DNA of 64,000 nt, taken from assembly GCF_001425625.1 (NCBI RefSeq), contig NZ_LMCP01000047.1, forward strand, positions 1-64,000, in the 5' to 3' direction. The notes under the pieces are model-generated. The model searched no databases. It saw only the letters and a list, made by a program, of their open reading frames with translations, and was not told the origin of the DNA. The translations under genes and the position numbers were made by a program. This document shows positions 33,763-43,131 of the stretch, in pieces. Position 1 is the stretch's first letter. Each line of letters starts with the position of its first letter. This DNA is from Mesorhizobium sp. Root102 (GTDB lineage Bacteria > Pseudomonadota > Alphaproteobacteria > Rhizobiales > Rhizobiaceae).

Positions 33763-35427
33763 ATGAGCGGGTCCGTCGTCCTTCTGCATCTGGCCGGCGC
33801 CGTGGCGCTGATGCTGTTTGCCACCCGCATGGTGAAAACCGGCGTCGAGCGCGCCTATGGCGACGTGCTGCGCCACCGTTTGCGCGCCACCATGCGCAAT
33901 CCGATCATGGCGGTGCTGGCCGGCACCGGCCTCGCCATCGCCCTGCAGAGCTCCACCGCCGTCACGCTGCTGGTCGGCTCCTTCGCCGGGTCCGGCATCG
34001 TCTCGGGCGCCGCCGGCCAGCTTGCCGTGCGCGGCGCCGAGATCGGCTCGGCGCTGGTGGTCAAGCTGCTGACCTTCGATCTCACCCTGCTGGTGCCGCT
34101 CTGCCTGATCACCGGCACGGTCATGTTCATGGCCACCGAGCGGCGCGACTGGCGCCAGTCCGGCCGCATCCTGGTCGGCGTCGGCCTTTTGATCCTGTCG
34201 CTGGAAATGATCGGCCAGGCATCGGAGCCGCTGCGCAACAGCCAGCTCATGCCGGTCATCATCAATTACTTTTCCACCGATTCCATCACCGCCTACCTGC
34301 TGGCGGCGCTGATCACCTGGCTGTTCCAGTCGAGCATCGCGGCGGTGCTCTTGATGGCGACGCTGGCCGGCCGTGGCCTGATCACGCCCGAACTCGGCGT
34401 CGTTCTCATCCTTGGTGTCAATCTCGGCTCATCGATCATCGCGCCGATGCTGACCCGCTCGTCAAGCCCCGAAGTGCGCGTCGTGCCGATCGGCAACCTC
34501 CTGATGCGCGGTCTTGGCTCGCTGGTCATGCTGATCCTGGTCATGATTTTCAGGCCCCACTTCGCCTTTCTCGGCTCGACGGCGGCGGATCAGATCGTCA
34601 ATGCCCACATCCTGTTCAATGTGCTGATCCTGCTCGCCGGCCTGCCGCTGGCCGGCTTAGTCTATCGCGCCTCGGAGAAGATCGTCGCACTGGGCGCCAA
34701 GCCGGCGCTGGCCAGCACACTCGACGTCGTCGAACTGTCCGCGCTCAACGAGAGCGCGCTCGACGTGCCGAGCCAGGCGCTGGCCAACGCCACCCGCGAG
34801 GTGGTGCGGGTCTGCGAGACCGTCGAGATCATGCTCAAGCGCATCATCGAGCTCTACGAGAGCGCCGACGCCGACAAGATCAAGGCTCTGGCCGCACTCG
34901 ACGACCGCGTCGACAGGAAGCATGCCGCGATCAAGCTCTATCTGGCCAAGCTTACCAGAAACCCGCTGACCGAGGACGAAGCGCTGCGCTGCCAGGAACT
35001 GATCGGCGCCTGTGTCAAGCTGGAGCAGGTCGGCGACATCATCGTGCGCAACATGCTGGTGCATGTGAAGAAGAAGTTCGAGCGCGGACTGGAATTCACC
35101 GACGAGGGCTGGAGTGAATTGTTCGCCTTCCACAGCTCGGTACTGGCCAATGCCCGGCTCGCCTTCAACGTGCTGGTGTCGCGCGATCCCGAGACTGCCC
35201 GCCAGCTGGTGCTGGAAAAGGACCAGTTGCGCGACCGCGAGAAGGAAACCAGTGCCAGCCATTTCGTGCGGCTGCGCGACGGCACGGCCAAGAGCGTCGA
35301 GACCAGCTCGATCCATCTCGACACCATCCGCGACCTGAAACAGATCAACTCGCTGCTGGCCTCGATGGCCTATCCGGTGCTGGAAGAGCGCGGCCTGCTC
35401 ACCGGGTCGCGGCTGAAGGCGAGCTGA
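33763..35427 (+). CDS. Na/Pi cotransporter-family protein
   Basis: This 554-aa membrane protein has the two inverted repeats of the NptA/PNaS family, each with a QSS motif (ALQSSTAVTLLVGSFAGSGI and LFQSSIAAVLLMATLAGRGL). A C-terminal PhoU-like helical domain follows (residues about 340-545, EVVRVCETVEIMLKRIIELY). It probably imports phosphate with sodium. A TM segment of the membrane domain carries GVNLGSSIIAPMLT. A weak AGGCGG precedes the ATG. No pho box is obvious. Confidence 0.88.
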   Translation: MSGSVVLLHLAGAVALMLFATRMVKTGVERAYGDVLRHRLRATMRNPIMAVLAGTGLAIALQSSTAVTLLVGSFAGSGIVSGAAGQLAVRGAEIGSALVVKLLTFDLTLLVPLCLITGTVMFMATERRDWRQSGRILVGVGLLILSLEMIGQASEPLRNSQLMPVIINYFSTDSITAYLLAALITWLFQSSIAAVLLMATLAGRGLITPELGVVLILGVNLGSSIIAPMLTRSSSPEVRVVPIGNLLMRGLGSLVMLILVMIFRPHFAFLGSTAADQIVNAHILFNVLILLAGLPLAGLVYRASEKIVALGAKPALASTLDVVELSALNESALDVPSQALANATREVVRVCETVEIMLKRIIELYESADADKIKALAALDDRVDRKHAAIKLYLAKLTRNPLTEDEALRCQELIGACVKLEQVGDIIVRNMLVHVKKKFERGLEFTDEGWSELFAFHSSVLANARLAFNVLVSRDPETARQLVLEKDQLRDREKETSASHFVRLRDGTAKSVETSSIHLDTIRDLKQINSLLASMAYPVLEERGLLTGSRLKAS

Positions 35428-35533
35428 TCACGACACCGTCAAGCACCGCCATCGTTTCGGCGGCAAAATACCTTTGCTCTGTTTCCCCCAGTCGGGATAA
35501 GGGTCCATTGGCCCAGCCTTTCGGAGGAAATCG

Positions 35534-35743
35534 ATGGACACCCATTCGCGCAGTTTCGCCAAGGCGCTCTCCTGGCGTGTGACCGGCACCATCGACACGA
35601 TAATCATTTCACTCGTCATAACTGGAAGCATCAAGCTCGCCGCGACCATCGGCCTGACCGAGGTCGTCACCAAATCGCTGCTCTATTATCTCCACGAACG
35701 GGCATGGCTCAAGATTCCCTACGGGCGCAAGACCACAGCTTAG
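35534..35743 (+). CDS. DUF2061 small membrane protein
   Basis: This 69-aa protein has the DUF2061 signature KALSWRVTGTIDTIIISLVI and LLYYLHERAWLKIPYGR. Two short hydrophobic stretches suggest membrane association. The function is unknown. GGAGGAAA lies directly upstream. Confidence 0.8.
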   Translation: MDTHSRSFAKALSWRVTGTIDTIIISLVITGSIKLAATIGLTEVVTKSLLYYLHERAWLKIPYGRKTTA

Positions 35744-35908
35744 CGGCCTCGGCGCAAGACCGAGCCAGCGCGCCTCACCCGACCGTCGCGCGAGCAGATG
35801 ACGATCGAGAACCCGATCAAGAAAAGCAAAAGCGGCGCCAACAATTTCTGGATTGCCCGCAAAGCCCATCCGTGGTTTGAGGCGCTTTGCTCAGGATCGC
35901 TTCCCGCC

Positions 35909-37093
35909 ATGTCGCTTCCGCTCATCGCCCTGTTCATCGCTGCCTTTGCCTTCGGCACCACCGAATTCGTCATCGCTGGCGTACTGCCACAAGTGGCGCA
36001 AGGTCTTGACGTTTCGGTTCCCTCCGCCGGTTATCTCGTCTCCGGCTACGCCTGCGGCATCGCCATCGGCGGTCCGCTGCTGGCGCTCGCCACCAAGTCG
36101 CTGTCGCGCAAGACCTTGCTGCTCGGTCTCGCCATCGCCTTCACCATTGGCCAGGCGGCCTGCGCGCTGGCGCCCGACTTCACCTCGATGCTTTTGTTGC
36201 GCATTGCCGTTGCGGTCGCGCACGGCGCCTATTTCGGCGTCGCCATGGTCGTCGCCGTCGGTCTTGTGCGCGAGGACCAGCGCGGCATGGCGGTTGCCGT
36301 CATCCTGTCCGGCCTCACCGTCTCCAACGTCATCGGCGTACCCGCCGGCACCGCGATCGGCAATATCTGGGGCTGGCGCGCGACCTTCTGGGTGATGTGC
36401 GCGCTCGGCGTGGCGGCAACGCTTGCCATGGCAGCCCTTTTGCCGCGCACGACCGGATCGTCGGCCAGGCCAGCCGGTTTCGCCCGCGAGGTTCGCGTGC
36501 TGGCCCGCCAGCAGGTCTGGACCTCGCTGATCCTGATGCTGATGCTGATGATCGGCCAGTTCGGCCTGTTCACCTATATCACGCCGACACTGCTTGAGGT
36601 CACCGGGCTCGACGAGAACCTGGTGCCGTGGGTGTTGCTGCTCAACGGCGTCGGCGCAACGCTCGGCGTCTTCCTCGGCGGTAAGCTCTCCGACTGGAAG
36701 CTGATGCCGTCACTGATCACCATGCTGGCGCTGCAGGCGGTGACGCTTGGCGTGATCTATGCCGTTAGCCCCTATCCCTTGCCTATGATTGCCGCGATCG
36801 TCATCTGGGGCGGTCTCAACTTCGCTATTGGAACACCGATCCAGACCCGCATCCTTGCCTGGACGGCGGACGCCTCGAACCTCGCTTCGTCGCTCATTCC
36901 GTCCGGCTTCAATGTCGGCATCGCGCTGGCCGCGTCGCTGGGCGCCGCCATGCTGAATAGCGGCTATGGCTACCGCAGCCTGCCGCTGCTCGGCGCCATC
37001 GCCATGCTTGTCGCCGTGGCGGTGGCGCTCGCCTCCTATGTCTGGGAGGGGCGCAGTAACGCCGCGCCGCCGCAGACGACCCCAGCGGAGTAG
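35909..37093 (+). CDS. MFS transporter (AraJ/YdhP-like efflux)
   Basis: This protein of about 394 aa has 12 hydrophobic segments and begins MSLPLIALFIAAFAFGTTEF, the start of the AraJ-like drug:H+ antiporter group. Here TTEF and PQVAQGLDVSVPSAGYL are conserved. I chose the ATG at 35909 because family similarity begins there. A longer frame from 35798 adds a non-conserved extension. Such proteins export sugars or drugs. No regulator is adjacent. Confidence 0.82.
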   Translation: MSLPLIALFIAAFAFGTTEFVIAGVLPQVAQGLDVSVPSAGYLVSGYACGIAIGGPLLALATKSLSRKTLLLGLAIAFTIGQAACALAPDFTSMLLLRIAVAVAHGAYFGVAMVVAVGLVREDQRGMAVAVILSGLTVSNVIGVPAGTAIGNIWGWRATFWVMCALGVAATLAMAALLPRTTGSSARPAGFAREVRVLARQQVWTSLILMLMLMIGQFGLFTYITPTLLEVTGLDENLVPWVLLLNGVGATLGVFLGGKLSDWKLMPSLITMLALQAVTLGVIYAVSPYPLPMIAAIVIWGGLNFAIGTPIQTRILAWTADASNLASSLIPSGFNVGIALAASLGAAMLNSGYGYRSLPLLGAIAMLVAVAVALASYVWEGRSNAAPPQTTPAE

Positions 37094-37110
37094 CTACGAA
37101 GCTGAGGCCC

Positions 37111-39354
37111 TCACCCGCGCCAGCGCAGCAGGCGCATGGCGTTGGCGGTGACCAGCACGGTGGCGCCGGTGTCTGCCAGGATCGCCGGCCACAGGCCGGT
37201 GATGCCGGCAATGGTGGTGACCAGGAACACCGCCTTCAGCCCGAGCGCCACGCTGATGTTCTGACCAATATTGGCCATCACCGCCCGCGACAGTTTTACC
37301 ATGCGCGCGACATCCATGACGCGGCCGTGCAGGATCGCCGCGTCGGCGGTTTCCAGCGCCACATCGGTGCCGCCACCCATTGCGATGCCGATGTCGGCGG
37401 CGGCCAGCGCCGGCGCGTCGTTGATGCCGTCGCCGACCTTGGCGACCTTCAGCCCCTCGCGCTGCAATTCGCCGACGATGCGCTGCTTGTCCTGCGGCAA
37501 CAGCTCCGCCCGCGCCTCGATGCCGAGCGACGCAGCGATGGCTTCTGCCGTGCGGCGGTTGTCGCCGGTCAGCATCACCGCGCGGATGCCCTCTGCCTTC
37601 AGCGCCGCGATCCCGGCAGCCGCATCCGGCCGCGGCTCGTCGCGCATGGCGATCAGCCCGGCCACCACGCCATCGGCAACAAGTACCGACACCGTCTTGC
37701 CTTGGCCGTTGAGGCTGTCGACGGCAAGGCGCTGCGCTTCGGTCATCACGGCGCGTTCGCCCGCCTCCTGGCCGGAGCCGAGGAAGACCGCAACGCCGCC
37801 GACGCTGCCCTCGACACCCTTGCCGGAAATCGCCTTGGCCGCCAGGGCCGGCGGCACCGGCGCTTTGTCGGCCTTGGCCCGGCCCAGGATCGCCATGGCC
37901 AACGGATGGCTGGAGCCCTGCTCCAGCGCTGCCGCCAGCGCCAGCACGCTGCGTTCATCCCTTCCATACGCCACAATGTCGGTGACGACAGGCTTGCCCG
38001 CCGTCAGCGTGCCGGTCTTGTCGAAGGCCACCGCCGTGATCCGGCGAAACCCTTCCAGCACGGCACCACCTTTCATCAACAGACCACGCCGCGCGCCGGT
38101 CGCCAGCCCTGCGGCGATCGCCGCAGGCGTCGAGATGACCAGGGCGCAGGGGCAGCCGATCAGCAGGATCGCCAGGCCCTTGTAGATCCATCCGTTCCAG
38201 TCGCCACCAATGAGCAGCGGCGGCAGCAGCGCCACCAGCGCGCCGACCGCCAGCACGGCCGGCGTGTAATAACGCGAGAAGCGATCGATAAAACGCTCTG
38301 TCGGCGCCTTGGCCTCCTGCGCCTCCTCCACCAGCCGCACGACGCGGGCGATGGTGTTGTCGGAAGCGGCCGCCGTCACCCGTATCTTGAGCACGCCGTC
38401 GGTGCTGATCGTGCCGGCGAAGACGGCTTCCGCGATCCCCTTGCGCTTCGGTGTGCTCTCGCCGGTCACCGGCGCCTCGTCGATGTCACCAGCCCCTTCA
38501 ACGATCTCGCCATCGGCGGGGATGCGGTCGCCCGGCCGCACCACGATGACATCGCCGACCGCAAGGTCTTCGGCGGGAACCTCTGATGTGCCGCCTGCCC
38601 GCTCGACCAGTGCTGTCTTCGGCACCAGATCGGCAAGTCCCTGGATGCTCGCCCGCGCGCGGCCGGCGGCAACACCTTCCAGAAGTTCGCCGACCAGGAA
38701 CAGCATCACCACGGCGGCGGCTTCTTCCGTGGCGCCGATCATCACAGCGCCTATCGCCGCGATGGTCATCAGCATCTCGATCGAAAACGGCGTGCCGGCC
38801 AATGCCGCCATCAGCGCGCGCCGCGCGATCGGCAGCAGACCGACCAGCAAAGCGGCCAGGAACACCCAGCGCTCGGCCACTGAGACCAGATGGCCGATGC
38901 CGTAGGCGGCAACAAGCGCCGCCGCGCAAGCCAATGTCAGCGCTGCCCGGCGGGAGCGCCACCACGCCTGCCCCGGCTCCGCATCGCCGTGGAGATGGGT
39001 GGAACCATTGATCTTGGTAGTCTGTTCGCCGGCATCGTGGCCCGCATGATTGTGGCGTTCGTGATTGTGACCTTCGTGGTCATGGTGGTCGTGATCGGCA
39101 TGCGCCTTGTCCGACACCGGCGCGACGCGTCCCTCTGCCTTGACGATGCCGTAGCCGAGCCGTGCCACCTGCTGCAGCACCTTGCCATCGTTGAGCGAAC
39201 CGCCATGGCTGACCGTCATGCTGGCGCCGGTCACCGAAACCGAGACATCGGCGACGCCGTCGAGCCGGCGCACCGCCGTATCGATCTTAGCCGCGCAGGA
39301 GGCGCAGTCCATGCCGCCGATCTTGAACCGTGTCTGCCTCAGGGGCACCGTCAT
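37111..39354 (-). CDS. zntA: Zn/Cd/Pb-translocating P-type ATPase
   Basis: This 747-aa P1B-type ATPase has an N-terminal HMA domain with GGMDCASC (Cys17, Cys20) and a His-rich linker (HADHDHHDHEGHNHERHNHA, residues about 85-110). CPC (GCPCALVIS) is in the transport site, DKTGTLT is the phosphorylation site, SSHPLA is in the nucleotide domain, and GDGINDAPALA closes the P domain. The CPC motif and the His-rich stretch indicate Zn, Cd or Pb efflux. It is divergent from a MerR gene, with its promoter at 39419-39449. The start at 39354 has AGGTGATG upstream. Confidence 0.92.
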   Translation of the reverse strand: MTVPLRQTRFKIGGMDCASCAAKIDTAVRRLDGVADVSVSVTGASMTVSHGGSLNDGKVLQQVARLGYGIVKAEGRVAPVSDKAHADHDHHDHEGHNHERHNHAGHDAGEQTTKINGSTHLHGDAEPGQAWWRSRRAALTLACAAALVAAYGIGHLVSVAERWVFLAALLVGLLPIARRALMAALAGTPFSIEMLMTIAAIGAVMIGATEEAAAVVMLFLVGELLEGVAAGRARASIQGLADLVPKTALVERAGGTSEVPAEDLAVGDVIVVRPGDRIPADGEIVEGAGDIDEAPVTGESTPKRKGIAEAVFAGTISTDGVLKIRVTAAASDNTIARVVRLVEEAQEAKAPTERFIDRFSRYYTPAVLAVGALVALLPPLLIGGDWNGWIYKGLAILLIGCPCALVISTPAAIAAGLATGARRGLLMKGGAVLEGFRRITAVAFDKTGTLTAGKPVVTDIVAYGRDERSVLALAAALEQGSSHPLAMAILGRAKADKAPVPPALAAKAISGKGVEGSVGGVAVFLGSGQEAGERAVMTEAQRLAVDSLNGQGKTVSVLVADGVVAGLIAMRDEPRPDAAAGIAALKAEGIRAVMLTGDNRRTAEAIAASLGIEARAELLPQDKQRIVGELQREGLKVAKVGDGINDAPALAAADIGIAMGGGTDVALETADAAILHGRVMDVARMVKLSRAVMANIGQNISVALGLKAVFLVTTIAGITGLWPAILADTGATVLVTANAMRLLRWRG

Positions 39355-39418
39355 CACATCACCTGTCCGTCTTGCCCACACTGCGTCGCCGCATGGGTCT
39401 TGAATGCTGATGTCAGGC

Positions 39419-39449
39419 ACTGTAATTGCTCTAGTCACTAGAGCTTCAA
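39419..39449 (-). promoter_or_regulatory. MerR-type zntA promoter with 19-bp spacer
   Basis: On the minus strand -35 TTGAAG (39449-39444) and -10 TACAGT (39424-39419) are separated by 19 bp instead of 17. A perfect 7-3-7 inverted repeat GCTCTAG-TGA-CTAGAGC (39428-39444) fills the spacer. This is the standard MerR-activator design: the regulator twists the long spacer on metal binding. Confidence 0.9.
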
Positions 39450-39460
39450 GAGGAAAATTC

Positions 39461-39877
39461 ATGTTTTCGATCGGTGATCTCTCCCGCCGCACCGGGGTCA
39501 AGGTGCCGACCATCCGCTACTACGAGCAGATGGGCCTGGTCGCCGCGCCCGAGCGTTCGGAAGGCAACCAGCGCCGTTACTCCAGGCAGGAGCTGGAGCG
39601 GCTGGCCTTCATCCGCCACGCCCGCGACCTCGGTTTCGCAGTCGAGGACATCCGCTCGCTGATCGAATTGAGCGGTCATCCCGAGCAGCTCTGCGGCCAC
39701 GCCGACCGGATTGCCGAGGAACAACTGATTTCTGTGCGGGAGAAGATTGCCCAGCTGAAGCGGCTGGAAACGGAGCTGGAGCGCATCGCCACCTGCTGCG
39801 ACGGCAAGACGGTCGGCGACTGCTACGTCATCCGCGCACTGTCGGATCATGCGCTATGTGCTGACGAGCACGGGTGA
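39461..39877 (+). CDS. MerR-family heavy-metal-responsive regulator (CadR/ZntR-like)
   Basis: This 138-aa protein has the MerR HTH (MFSIGDLSRRTGVKVPTIRY, YEQMGLVAAPERSEGNQRRY), a coiled-coil dimerisation helix and cysteines in the metal-binding position (EQLCGHADR and ATCCDGKTVGDCYV). The CC...C ending fits Zn/Cd/Pb sensors. Its own start is 17 nt from the zntA operator at 39428-39444, so it binds between the two genes. Confidence 0.88.
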   Translation: MFSIGDLSRRTGVKVPTIRYYEQMGLVAAPERSEGNQRRYSRQELERLAFIRHARDLGFAVEDIRSLIELSGHPEQLCGHADRIAEEQLISVREKIAQLKRLETELERIATCCDGKTVGDCYVIRALSDHALCADEHG

Positions 39878-39888
39878 GAAGCCGCCCC

Positions 39889-40446
39889 CTACAGCTCTAT
39901 CCGGAACCGCAAACTCTCCACCCCGCCATAGGCGGCATCCTCGAAGAAGCGTTCGACGAGCTTGCCGCCATTGGCCAGGATCACCCTGTGCGATGCCGGA
40001 TTGCCCGGCTTGGCGGTGATCTCGACGTGGGCCAGGCCGACCGCCCTCGCCTCGTCCAGCATCAGCCGCAGCGCTTCCGTGGCGTAGCCGCGTCGCCGCT
40101 TCCATGGCACCACCGCATAGCCAATATGACCGAGCACATGCGGCGGCAGTTCCGCCGTGCCCTTCTGCCAGCGAAAGCCGATCGAGCCCGATGCCTCGCC
40201 GTCCCAGATCCAGCGGCGGAAGCCCGGCAGGCGCGGTACCTGCTTGCCGTCGGGCAAAGTGATCGGGCCGCCCTTGGCCTGGGGATCATCGAGGTCGGCG
40301 AGAAAAGCCACCGGATTCCTCTCGATTGCCGCAAGCTGCTCGCGCGTCGTTTCCAGCAGTCGCACATTGTCCGGCGACCAGCCGCGTTCGAGCGCCGCCT
40401 TGTAGGACGGCAAATGTTCGAGCGCGGGTTTGACGATTTCGATCAT
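39889..40446 (-). CDS. GNAT-family N-acetyltransferase
   Basis: This 185-aa protein has the GNAT core: SIGFRWQKGTAELPPHVLGH, then GYAVVPWKRRRGYATEALRL (the acetyl-CoA loop RRRGYA) and VEITAKPGNPASHRVILANG. It resembles the group that includes ribosomal-protein acetyltransferase-like and hypothetical acetyltransferases. It is convergent with merR and downstream of katG. The substrate is unknown. Confidence 0.85.
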   Translation of the reverse strand: MIEIVKPALEHLPSYKAALERGWSPDNVRLLETTREQLAAIERNPVAFLADLDDPQAKGGPITLPDGKQVPRLPGFRRWIWDGEASGSIGFRWQKGTAELPPHVLGHIGYAVVPWKRRRGYATEALRLMLDEARAVGLAHVEITAKPGNPASHRVILANGGKLVERFFEDAAYGGVESLRFRIEL

Positions 40447-40513
40447 GGATGCACCGTGAAGACGCTACGCCGGTAAAATAGCATCCTTGCCCGGGAAGGC
40501 ACGGTCCACCAAA

Positions 40514-40618
40514 GCGCGGCCTCTTACGACAAGGGCCGCGCTCCCATCGCTGGAAACGCGGCCCCGATCTTAGGTCCTTGGGAGGACTGGCACTCCGGCG
40601 CGGCCGCGCCGGAGTGCC
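40514..40618. terminator. Two long GC-rich palindromes between katG and the GNAT gene
   Basis: GCGCGGCC ... GGCCGCGC (40514-40541) and the perfect 30-bp palindrome GGCACTCCGGCGCGG / CCGCGCCGGAGTGCC (40589-40618) lie within 12-120 nt of the katG stop. No T-tract is present. They probably fold as katG 3' hairpins. Confidence 0.6.
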
Positions 40619-40629
40619 CTTACGCGATC

Positions 40630-42825
40630 TCAGGCGATGTCGAAGCGGTCGGCGTTCATCACCTTGGTCCATGCCACAACGAAATCCCGAGCGAATTTCG
40701 CCTTGGCGTCCGCCGTTGCATAGGCTTCGGCCAGCGCCCGCAGCTGTGAGTGCGAACCGAAGATCAGATCGGCGCGGGTGCCGGTCCACTTGATTTCGCC
40801 TGTCTTGCGGTCGCGGCCTTCGAACACGTCTTTGGCCTCCGATGCCGCCTTCCACTCCGTGCCCATGTCGAGCAGGTTGACGAAGAAGTCGTTGCTCAGC
40901 GCTTCCGGCTGCTTGGTGAAGACGCCGTGCTTGGACTGCCCGGCATTGGCACCGAGAACGCGCAGACCGCCGACGAGAACCGTCATCTCCGGCGCGGTCA
41001 GCGTCAGCAGCTGCGCACGGTCGACCAGCGCCTCCTCGACGGTCAGCCGCTGCTTGCCGCTGACATAATTGCGGAAGCCGTCAACCGTCGGCTCCAGCGG
41101 CGCGAAGGAGTGGATGTCGGTCTGCTCCTGCGAAGCGTCCATACGGCCCGGCCAGAAGGGAACGTCCACGCTGTGGCCCGCGTCCTTGGCGGCCTTCTCG
41201 ACGGCGGCACCGCCACCGAGAACGATCAGGTCGGCAAGCGAGACTTTCTTGCTGCCGGTCTGCGAGGCATTGAAGTCCTTCTGGATCGCTTCGAGCTTTT
41301 CGAGCACCTTGGCGAGTTCAGCCGGCTGGTTGACGGCCCAGTCTTTCTGCGGCGCGAGGCGAATGCGCGCGCCATTGGCGCCGCCGCGCTTGTCGGAACC
41401 ACGGAAGGTCGAGGCCGACGCCCAGGCCACCGAGACCAGCTGCGACACCGACAGGCCGGACGCCAGTATCTTGGCCTTGAGCGCGGCAGCATCCTCTTCG
41501 TCGATCAAGACATGATCGACCGCCGGGATGACGTCCTGCCAGGGCAGTTCCTCCTTGGGAACCAACGGGCCAAGATAACGCACGAGCGGGCCCATGTCGC
41601 GATGGGTCAGCTTGTACCAGGCGCGGGCGAAGGCATCGGCGAACTGATCCGGATTCTCATGGAAGCGCTTCGAAATCGTTGCGTAGGAGGGATCGAAACG
41701 CAGGGCGAGATCGGTGGTCAGCATGGAGGGTGCGTGACGCTTGGCCGAGTCATGTGCGTCCGGCACAGTGCCGGCGCCCGCGCCACCCTTCGGCGTCCAC
41801 TGATGCGCGCCGGCCGGGCTCTTGGTCAGCTCCCATTCGAAGCCAAACAGATTGTCGAAGAAGTTGTTGCTCCACTTGGTCGGCGTCGTCGTCCAGATCA
41901 CCTCCAGGCCGCTGCCGATGGTGTCGCCGCCCTTGCCTGTGCCGAATTTGCTCGCCCAGCCAAGGCCCTGCTGCTCGATATCAGCGCCTTCCGGCTCGAC
42001 GCCCACCAGGCTCGCATCGCCGGCGCCATGGGTCTTGCCGAAGGTGTGGCCGCCTGCGATGAGGGCTACGGTCTCCTCGTCGTTCATCGCCATGCGCGCG
42101 AAGGTGTCTCTGATATCGCGCGCCGAGGCCAGCGGATCCGGATTGCCGTTCGGCCCTTCCGGATTGACGTAGATCAGCCCCATCTGCACGGCGGCGAGCG
42201 GATTCTGCAGGTCGCGATCGCCGCTGTAGCGCTCGTCAGCCAGCCACTTGCCTTCGGGACCCCAGTAGATGTCCTGCTCCGGCTCCCAGACGTCGGCGCG
42301 CCCGCCGGCGAAACCGAAGGTCTTGAAGCCCATCGATTCCAGCGCGACGTTGCCGGTGAGGATCAAAAGGTCGGCCCACGAGATCTTGCGGCCGTATTTC
42401 TGCTTGATCGGCCACAGCAGCCGGCGCGCCTTGTCGAGGTTGACGTTGTCCGGCCAGCTGTTCAGCGGCGCGAAGCGCTGCTGACCGGCCCCGGCGCCGC
42501 CACGGCCGTCGGCGATGCGGTAGGTGCCGGCGCTGTGCCAGGCCATGCGGACGAACAGTGGCCCGTAATGGCCGAAGTCGGCAGGCCACCACTCCTGCGA
42601 ATCCGTCATCAGCGCATGCAGATCCTTGATGACGGCATCGAGATCGAGGCTCTTGAATTCCTCGGCATAGTCGAACGCCTCGCCCATCGGATCGGACAGC
42701 GGCGACTGCTGGTGGAGAACCTGGACATTGAGCTGATTCGGCCACCAGTCGCGGTTGCCCCTGCCAACGGCGGTGTGCACGACCGGGCATTTACCCTTGC
42801 TGTTATCGTCTGTGTTGGCGTCCAT
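40630..42825 (-). CDS. katG: Catalase-peroxidase KatG
   Basis: This 731-aa bifunctional haem enzyme decomposes hydrogen peroxide in the cytoplasm. Distal Arg-Trp-His is in FVRMAWHSAGTYRI. The Met-Tyr-Trp cross-link partners are in MGLIYVNPEGP and RMAMND. The proximal His is in IAGGHTFGKTHGAG. The second, non-haem domain is complete. The start at 42825 follows GGAGAAAAC. It is divergent from oxyR at 43132, which probably activates it under peroxide stress. Confidence 0.97.
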   Translation of the reverse strand: MDANTDDNSKGKCPVVHTAVGRGNRDWWPNQLNVQVLHQQSPLSDPMGEAFDYAEEFKSLDLDAVIKDLHALMTDSQEWWPADFGHYGPLFVRMAWHSAGTYRIADGRGGAGAGQQRFAPLNSWPDNVNLDKARRLLWPIKQKYGRKISWADLLILTGNVALESMGFKTFGFAGGRADVWEPEQDIYWGPEGKWLADERYSGDRDLQNPLAAVQMGLIYVNPEGPNGNPDPLASARDIRDTFARMAMNDEETVALIAGGHTFGKTHGAGDASLVGVEPEGADIEQQGLGWASKFGTGKGGDTIGSGLEVIWTTTPTKWSNNFFDNLFGFEWELTKSPAGAHQWTPKGGAGAGTVPDAHDSAKRHAPSMLTTDLALRFDPSYATISKRFHENPDQFADAFARAWYKLTHRDMGPLVRYLGPLVPKEELPWQDVIPAVDHVLIDEEDAAALKAKILASGLSVSQLVSVAWASASTFRGSDKRGGANGARIRLAPQKDWAVNQPAELAKVLEKLEAIQKDFNASQTGSKKVSLADLIVLGGGAAVEKAAKDAGHSVDVPFWPGRMDASQEQTDIHSFAPLEPTVDGFRNYVSGKQRLTVEEALVDRAQLLTLTAPEMTVLVGGLRVLGANAGQSKHGVFTKQPEALSNDFFVNLLDMGTEWKAASEAKDVFEGRDRKTGEIKWTGTRADLIFGSHSQLRALAEAYATADAKAKFARDFVVAWTKVMNADRFDIA

Positions 42826-43131
42826 GTTTTCTCCGATCGTGGCTGTGTTGAGCTTTGCCCTCAACGGCTGCGTGAACAAGGGCCTGTAATGCCCTTCGAG
42901 ACGGCTCCGTGGCCGCCGCGACGGTCATGAGCCCGAATATGCGAAATGTCCTACTGCCCTGAGCCTGCCCTGGACAAGATTGTGTTGAAACAAAAACAAC
43001 CCAGAACGCACGCCCACACCGATGATGCGGACTGTGGCGTCGGCTGCCTTTCATCTCCCTACCAGACTCTATAGCAAAGCCGCTCGATTAAATTAAGTTG
43101 GATTTACTGATCACAAAGATAAGGTGGGGTT
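42826..43131. promoter_or_regulatory. katG-oxyR divergent regulatory region
   Basis: This 306-bp region separates the two starts. It contains AT-rich segments near 43060-43130 (ATAGCAAAGCC, GATTAAATTAAGTTGGATTT) that fit an OxyR-type site with T-N11-A spacing, but I cannot define the exact site. The oxyR ribosome site AAGGTGGGG lies just before 43132. Confidence 0.5.

Noticed and set aside
40750..42930. 726-codon plus-strand open frame opposite katG
   Set aside because: It is an antisense shadow. katG is complete with all motifs.
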